Below the pieces are notes generated by a model, which ran no database searches, was not told the DNA's origin, and worked only from the letters and a program-made list of their open reading frames with translations. Source: Rana temporaria (Eukaryota > Chordata > Amphibia > Anura > Ranidae). Taken from it: a stretch of DNA of 64,000 nt. The DNA lies in assembly GCF_905171775.1 (NCBI RefSeq), contig NC_053493.1:248898438-248962437 (forward strand). Direction: 5' to 3'. Numbering within the stretch: position 1 is the first letter of the stretch; every line of letters starts with the position of its first letter. The translations under genes and the position numbers were made by a program. Positions 58,305 through 64,000 of the stretch are shown in pieces.

Positions 58305-59861
58305 CAGGGAGTGCAGAATTATTAGGCAAGTTGTATTTTTGAGGATTAATTTTATTATTGAACAACAACCATGTTCTCAATGAACCCAAAAAACTCATTA
58401 ATATCAAAGCTGAATATTTTTGGAAGTAGTTTTTAGTTTGTTTTTAGTTTTAGCTATTTTAGGGGGATATCTGTGTGTGCAGGTGACTATTACTGTGCAT
58501 AATTATTAGGCAACTTAACAAAAAAAAATATATACCCATTTCAATTATTTATTTTTACCAGTGAAACCAATATAACCTCTCAACATTCACAAATATACAT
58601 TTCTGACATTCAAAAACAAAACAAAAACAAATCAGTGACCAATATAGCCACCTTTCTTTGCAAGGACACTCAAAAGCCTGCCATCCATGGATTCTGTCAG
58701 TGTTTTGATCTGTTCACCATCAACATTGCGTGCAGCAGCAACCGCAGCCTCCCAGACACTGTTCAGAGAGGTGTACTGTTTTCCCTCCTTGTAAATCTCA
58801 CATTTGATGATGGACCACAGGTTCTCAATGGGGTTCAGATCAGATGAACAAGGAGGCCATGTCATTAGTTTTTCTTCTTTTATACCCTTTCTTGCCAGCC
58901 ACGCTGTGGAGTACTTGGACGCGTGTGATGGAGCATTGTCCTGCATGAAAATCATGTTTTTCTTGAAGGATGCAGACTTCTTCCTGTACCACTGCTTGAA
59001 GAAGGTGTCTTCCAGAAACTGGCAGTAGGACTGGGAGTTGAGCTTGACTCCATCCTCAACCCGAAAAGGCCCCACAAGCTCATCTTTGATGATACCAGCC
59101 CAAACCAGTACTCCACCTCCACCTTGCTGGCGTCTGAGTCGGACTGGAGCTCTCTGCCCTTTACCAATCCAGCCACGGGCCCATCCATCTGGCCCATCAA
59201 GACTCGCTCTCATTTCATCAGTCCATAAAACCTTAGAAAAATCAGTCTTGAGATATTTCTTGGCCCAGTCTTGACGTTTCAGCTTGTGTGTCTTGTTCAG
59301 TGGTGGTCGTCTTTCAGCCTTTCTTACCTTGGCCATGTCTCTGAGTATTGCACACCTTGTGCTTTTGCGCACTCCAGTGATGTTGCAGCTCTGAAATATG
59401 GCCAAACTGGTGGCAAGTGGCATCTTGGCAGCTGCACGCTTGACTTTTCTCAGTTCATGGGCAGTTATTTTGCGCCTTGGTTTTTCCACACGCTTCTTGC
59501 GACCCTGTTGACTATTTTGAATGAAACGCTTGATTGTTTGATGATCACGCTTCAGAAGCTTTGCAATTTTAAGAGTGCTGCATCCCTCTGCAAGATATCT
59601 CACTATTTTTGACTTTTCTGAGCCTGTCAAGTCCTTTTTTTGACCCATTTTGCCAAAGGAAAGGAAGTTGACTAATAATTATGCACACCTGATATAGGGT
59701 GTTGATTAGACCACACACCTTCTCATTACAGAGATGCACATCACCTAATATGCTTAATTGGTAGTAGGCTTTCGAGCCTATACAGCTTGGAGTAAGACAA
59801 CATGCATAAAGAGGATGATGTGGTCAAAATACTCATTTGCCTAATAATTCTGCACTCCCTG
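58305..59861 (-). mobile_element. Complete Tc1/mariner-like transposon (DD37E type), 1,557 bp
   Basis: Inverted termini CAGGGAGTGCAGAATTATTA at both ends are flanked by TA at 58303-58304 and 59862-59863. A second inner inverted pair, GTGCATAATTATTAG (about 58494 and 59686 in complement), gives an IR/DR-like arrangement with two presumed transposase-binding sites per end. A single uninterrupted transposase gene lies between. Nothing in the structure looks broken. Confidence 0.95.
58632..59648 (-). CDS. Tc1-like transposase, DD37E, intact 338 aa
   Basis: It would catalyse cut-and-paste transposition into TA. Residues 1-50 form a first helix-turn-helix (LTGSEKSKIVRYLAEG ... IAKLLKRDHQTIKRFI). 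A basic linker KKRVEKPRRK (51-60) is a likely nuclear signal, and a second helix-turn-helix spans about 62-110. The catalytic residues are Asp144 in LWTDEM, Asp237 in FMQDNAPSH and Glu275 in SSDLNPIENLW. The 37 residues between the last two make it DD37E, not the usual Tc1 DD34E. The Gly-rich loop QQGGGGVLVWAG is present. The start ATG follows the inner repeat and the stop lies just inside the opposite end. Length and motifs are complete. Spacing of this kind is known for the TRT group of Tc1-like elements in vertebrates; that assignment is from memory. Confidence 0.93.
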   Translation of the reverse strand: MGQKKDLTGSEKSKIVRYLAEGCSTLKIAKLLKRDHQTIKRFIQNSQQGRKKRVEKPRRKITAHELRKVKRAAAKMPLATSLAIFQSCNITGVRKSTRCAILRDMAKVRKAERRPPLNKTHKLKRQDWAKKYLKTDFSKVLWTDEMRASLDGPDGWARGWIGKGQRAPVRLRRQQGGGGVLVWAGIIKDELVGPFRVEDGVKLNSQSYCQFLEDTFFKQWYRKKSASFKKNMIFMQDNAPSHASKYSTAWLARKGIKEEKLMTWPPCSSDLNPIENLWSIIKCEIYKEGKQYTSLNSVWEAAVAAARNVDGEQIKTLTESMDGRLLSVLAKKGGYIGH

Positions 59862-60059
59862 TACATGATGCATAAAAAGTATATAAAAATTTAAGGTACA
59901 GCAGTTTTTGCAGCATGGCAAACATTTGACAGGCAATGGAGATGTGTAATACTTTTTACACATCAGAATGCATATGGAAGCGGAGCTTTCCTTACTGGAA
60001 CCTATTACTGGAACCTCCTAATGTCAGCCTACAGTAGGACATAACTAGCAATGCCAGAG

Positions 60060-61425
60060 CACAAAGGGAGGGATGAAAAAAATAAAGAGACTACTCCCAA
60101 TATCTGCCTTCAATAACTGTCAAAAAGATGGTTCTTAAGGTCAAGTGGAAGAGGGAACACGAAGAGACTGGATCAAATGGTGGAACCATCATTTTTTTAA
60201 AAAACTAATGTCAGGTCCTGCTTGGGAAAGCATGACTTCATCGGGGGGACGAATTTTCATTGCTGCTCTCAGGAAATGGATGATCAATGGATTAAATGCT
60301 CATCTGTGATTCGAAATTGTTGAAATTGCCAATACATGTACTCTTAGCGAATTATGCGCTAAGCTGCTTTCAAGCCCAGCCTGAACTAAGTCTAAAACAT
60401 TTGATATCCTCGGAGACAAGGGATTCAATTTTCTCGCTGCTGCTATCTGTAAAAAAGCTTTCCACACTCAATGGTAAAAGGTGTTGGTTGAGTTCTTCCT
60501 GGCTTGTAACAGTGTCCCCACCACATTTTCTGAAAGTTCAAGACGACACAGAGACCCTATTTCAATCTCCAACCAAAAAGGAGGCAACACAATTGTGGGG
60601 GCACTCCCTTTACTGTGAACCTCAGGAAATGTTAATGGGTCTATAGGAACGTGGATATAGGCATCTGCCAAGTTGACCAACACTATCCAATCTCCCTCTT
60701 TAACCACTGAGATGGTAGTATCTAGTGACTACTTTTTGAAGGGAAGAACTTTCATAAGGATTTTAGAAATTTTAGATCCAGAACTGGTCTGAGGGCTCCT
60801 GTGACTAAAAAAAAAAGGAAAATATACACATTCTCCCCATTACTACGTCAACAACCAGCTGAATAGCTTGTATTGTTGCCAATTCTGTTATATAATCACA
60901 CAAACATTGCCGTTATCTGGGACACTTCGGCACCTGAGTCTCCACAAAGACAGTCTAAGGCGATCTCTTGGTGAACTCCAAAAATATCCTCTTTGCATTA
61001 TATCCAAGATCCATGCATCGTTTACTTCTTCCACCCATGCCTCCCCAAAAAGAGCCAGTCTTGCTCCCACCTCAGGTGATCGGGCGGAGACACCTTCAGA
61101 AGGCCTTGTCGTCAGGTTTAGATGCCTGGTTGGATTTAATCTTGGCAGTGGAAGCTATACAACTTCCACTGGTGAAATGGACAGCCTGGCATGTATGAAC
61201 TGGCCTTCTTATAGTGGTCTTTAGATCATCTGGATGGGCGAAATGACTGTTGTCTTCTTCTCTCTTGATGAATAAGGCCAGAATTTGCACCAGGAACTCT
61301 CTCTTTATTTTTTTAAAGGAATTGTCAAAAACTGTCACATGTTTTTGCAGAGACAACCGGAGCACGGTGGGAGGGAATCCACCGCAGAGGTCATTTTTAT
61401 CTGAAAGCCTGTCGCCCACCATTTA
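60060..61425 (-). pseudogene. DIRS-like retroelement remnant (ORF1 tail, RT, recombinase pieces)
   Basis: Read from 61425 downwards: a possible ORF1 tail (61096-61422), then MGARLALFGEAWVEEVNDAW (from 61070). This resembles the DIRS pol leader in which VGGRL precedes a Trp motif. Next, across stops, comes ALRPVLDLKFLKSL, then reverse-transcriptase motif VKEGDWIVLVNLADAYIHVP (about 60700). After an internal deletion comes a recombinase-type N-terminal stretch, LSENVVGTLLQARKNSTNTF, followed by VWKAFLQIAAARKL. DIRS elements integrate with a tyrosine recombinase; its catalytic part is not recognisable here. Many stops and frameshifts; a dead copy. Confidence 0.6.
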
Positions 61426-61514
61426 AGAGGATGCTTGGGTTATGGAAGCTATTTGCTGCCATAATAACGTTATTCTACATCAACGTATAACAATGGCTGC
61501 TGGTCGTTAAGTGG

Positions 61515-61890
61515 TTAAAGTGGAACTTTACCCATAACAACTTAAAATAATAAAGTTCTTTAGCAAGGAACATACTGTACATTCTATATTACCCAACAAA
61601 ATGAGTGTGTACTATAACTTGTCTCCAGCATTGCCCCTGTTTCTTATTGCCGGAGGATGCCATGAGCAGCAGTAAATCTTTAGGCTGTCAGCATATTAGC
61701 CACGTCTCTCTTATTTTTGGATTTTTTTTGAGAATACAGAACAACTGAGGCTGTGCAGAGCAGGGTGAGACCATACATTACTTGATTTTAAACAGTTAGG
61801 CACCTATTTTTTACATAGCTATACCTGCAAAATGGTTCAACATGAGGATATCTATCAAGACTTAATTTTCTGACTAATGTTCCACTTTAA
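61515..61890. mobile_element. TTAA-flanked MITE with AGTGGAAC termini
   Basis: TTAA 61515-61518 and 61887-61890 enclose inverted termini AGTGGAAC...GTTCCACT. The total is 376 bp with TTAA sites. The TTAA duplication suggests mobilisation by a piggyBac-type transposase, though the termini differ from the CCACTT family. A diverged right-end copy (GCTATGCCTGCAAAAGG, CTATCAAGACTTTAA) is at 62398-62452. Confidence 0.7.
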
Positions 61891-62466
61891 AACAAAAGTT
61901 ACAAAACCTCATGGTTTTTATGTCGTCTCCCATGATATGTAGATGCATTGGCAACAACAGTGAGAATATGTGTCCTTATCTTGTAGCTATATTTTTTATT
62001 TAGTTTTGTTTCTAACACATTCAAATACAATACTGTGTGTTGTTAAATGCTCCTAAATTCCCCCATTGATTTAAACATGAAACTTTAAACTTTATCTGAT
62101 GTAGTATTTTCATGGATGGAACCTAGACATTCAATCTCTATGATGCCATGACTGCTCTAAATAGTGTATGTGGCTTGGCCATTTAAAAAAAGCTGTGCTA
62201 TGCAGGAAATTAAATTACAATCCTTCTCTTCCAGGTAAAATCAGTTAAAATAGTGTACTGCCGATTCTCCTCCCCCAGCTCCTATGCAGCTGAGAACAAC
62301 GGGAATGTAATCACTTATAAAATAGGGATTAAAAAAGTTTTAATTTTTTTTTTTATCTCCACACACAAATATTTTGTCTTTTATTTCTATTATTTACATG
62401 GCTATGCCTGCAAAAGGGGCCAGCATGAAGTAATCTATCAAGACTTTAAATGCTTTAATACGTTCA
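61891..62466. other. Unclassified AT-rich sequence with a MITE fragment
   Basis: 62398-62452 matches the right end of the MITE at 61515-61890 in diverged form. The remainder shows no recognisable feature. Confidence 0.45.
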
Positions 62467-62760
62467 CCCCCTTCCTACCCAGGCCAATTTTCAACTTTCA
62501 ATGCTGTCACACTGTTTATAATAATTGTGCAGTCACGTATCACTGTTTCTATATGAAATTTGTATATTTTTTTCCACACAAATATAGCTTTCTTGCTACG
62601 GTATCGCTGCTGTTTTCTAATTTCTTGCAAAATAAACCAAAGAAGACCAAAAAATTGGGAAAAAAATAGTTTTTTCTTAGTTTCTGTTACAACATTTGGC
62701 CAATGAGTAATCTTTCTTCGTACATTTAGGCCAAAACTAGTACTACTACATTTCAGTGTT
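62467..62760 (-). mobile_element. piggyBac-family terminal fragment, diverged
   Basis: CCCCTTCCTACCCAGGCCAA, then ATATAGCTTTCTT and TTTAGGCC, follow the order seen at 34560-34860 and 53290-53590. The family sequence seems to resume at 63590-63705 (CTTTTTGGAAAGTAGAC), after a TA repeat and a hAT MITE. Confidence 0.6.
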
Positions 62761-62804
62761 TATTATTTATTCTGCAGGAAAGTTAGAGTCTACAAACTAT
62801 GATA

Positions 62805-62808
<4 letters not shown>

Positions 62809-62900
<92 letters not shown>
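62809..62900. repeat. (TA)n microsatellite, left part
   Basis: About 90 bp of pure (TA)n, continuing at 63503-63532 on the other side of the hAT MITE. Confidence 0.95.
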
Positions 62901-62903
<3 letters not shown>

Positions 62904-63499
62904 TGCTGTGCGTTAAATGCGATATTAACGGCGTTAATGCAAACCCATGTTAACGCCGTCAATTTTTTTATCGTCCGATTAACGCTCGGGGTGGACGTGC
63001 AGAGTGTGCAGCGGCGCGGCTTACCTTCTCGCTGGATTCACAGGCAAGTTACTCACCTTGTCCCTGGATCCAGCGATGCCACCCCGCTGTGTGATCGAGC
63101 GGGTCCTCCTCGCGCGATTCACAGTGTCTGTGTGCCGCCGATCTCCGTTCCCTGCGACGTTACGACGCACGGGAGCGGAGAATGGCGCCAAATTCAAAAA
63201 AGTAAACAAACACAATACACACAGTATACTGTAATCTTATAGATTACAGTACTGTATGTAAAAAATACACACACCCCTTGTCCCTAGTGGTCTGCCCAGT
63301 GTCCTACATGTACTTTTATAAAATAAAAACTATTCTTTCTGCCTGAAAACTGTAGATTGTCCAAAAGTGTCCCTTTATGTCAAAAATCGTTTTAGATCAG
63401 CTAGAAAACAGCGATCAAAATTTATGACGAATTAATCGTGATTTAACTATGACATTAATGCGATTAATCGCGATTAAAAATTTTAATCGTTTGACAGCA

Positions 63500-63502
<3 letters not shown>
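62901..63502. mobile_element. hAT MITE inserted in the TA microsatellite
   Basis: Termini TAGTGCTGTGCGTTAAATGC (left) and, in complement, TAGTGCTGTCAAACGATTAA (right) bound 602 bp. Flanking ATATATAT on both sides fits an 8-bp duplication but is not independently provable inside (TA)n. TAATCGCGATTA palindromes lie near both ends. The middle is GC-rich and non-coding. Confidence 0.85.

Positions 63503-63532
<30 letters not shown>
63503..63532. repeat. (TA)n microsatellite, right part
   Basis: Continuation of the (TA)n tract interrupted by the hAT MITE. Confidence 0.9.
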
Positions 63533-63539
<7 letters not shown>

Positions 63540-64000
63540 CATGATTAATCCTGATGTACTGACTGCCTACCCTAATTCTTGAGGCCCAAATATCCCCTAA
63601 ATTAACCTTTTTGGAAAGTAGACAGTCCAAGGTATTTAGTAGGAGGCATGGCGAGTTTTTTGAAGTTGTTACATTTTAGTCACAATTATTTGGAAAATAA
63701 ATACTGTATATACTCGAGTATAAGCCAAGTTTTTCAGCCCTTTTTTTAGGGCTGATAATACCTCTCTCGGCTTATACTCGAGTCAGTGTACCTTGTGCGT
63801 TCATTTTTTTAAAACTTGCTGCTTCCACCTGGTCCTGTCAGGCGTTTGACACTGTGTTCAGTATTCCGCCTATCACAGACGTTCTTTCATTCTCGGACTC
63901 AGTTTCCCAGCAGACACTGTGCTCAGTGTTCAGCCTATCAAGGACCTTTCTTTTGTCGGAGGATGAAAGAACGTATGGTACGGGACCAGAAGGAAGCCGT
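63533..64000. other. piggyBac-family remnant and partial TACTCGAGTATAAGCC repeat
   Basis: 63590-63705 resembles piggyBac-family subterminal DNA. From about 63704 a different repeat starts, TACTGTATATACTCGAGTAT, with an inverted partner CGGCTTATACTCGAGT near 63769. The sequence runs off the window. I recognise it as a dispersed vertebrate repeat but cannot name its class. Confidence 0.5.

Overview
This is nuclear DNA of a vertebrate, very probably an anuran amphibian of the ranoid (true-frog) group. Three things point that way. The window is made almost wholly of transposable elements (TEs). It mixes PIF/Harbinger, piggyBac, hAT, Tc1/mariner, L1/Tx1, CR1-like and DIRS elements. Several repeat families match ones I know as abundant in frog genomes: TTAACCACTT piggyBac ends, GGGCC..ATTC Harbinger MITEs and TAGGGATGAGC hAT-like repeats. 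The organism is an inference; the elements are seen directly. I found no host protein-coding exon, rRNA, tRNA or CRISPR array that I can support, so the window is best read as an intergenic or long intronic TE accumulation.

Layout. 1-6.4 kb: two neighbouring Harbinger MITEs. One is split by a 5.1-kb piggyBac-family element that holds, nested inside one another, a Harbinger element, a ~2-kb near-perfect palindrome and a 1.4-kb hAT element with an 8-bp target duplication. 7.2-9.2 kb: fragments of an L1-like ORF1 and a Tc1 transposase, then two minisatellites. 9.2-18.4 kb: low-information sequence broken by MITEs of the Harbinger, piggyBac and hAT types. 18.5-26.75 kb: a Harbinger element with both of its genes, a DDE transposase and a convergent Myb/SANT-like gene, both frameshifted. 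It carries a nested ~4-kb Jockey-superfamily LINE and itself sits in a piggyBac-family repeat. 27-34 kb: MITEs, a CR1 3' end, hAT-like pieces and AT microsatellites. 34.2-40.1 kb: a large piggyBac element whose transposase is broken. 42-45 kb: small MITEs and a fold-back made of Tc1 transposase ends. 45.4-53.3 kb: an essentially full-length 7.8-kb L1/Tx1 LINE flanked by an 18-bp target duplication, with ORF1 intact and ORF2 interrupted by one in-frame TAG. 53.3-54.2 kb: a piggyBac MITE abutting it. 58.3-59.9 kb: a complete Tc1-like element with TA duplications and an intact 338-aa transposase of DD37E spacing. 60-61.4 kb: a decayed DIRS-like retroelement. 61.5-64 kb: TTAA MITEs, a hAT MITE inserted in a TA microsatellite and a partial repeat at the window edge.

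How the parts relate. The autonomous-type Harbinger (18.5-26.75 kb) shares its terminal repeats with the many Harbinger MITEs. The piggyBac transposase element (34-40 kb) shares its TTAACCACTT ends and TTAA target with several non-autonomous copies. The window therefore shows two transposase sources next to the short elements they could mobilise. The only transposase gene here with no visible lesion is the DD37E Tc1-like one.
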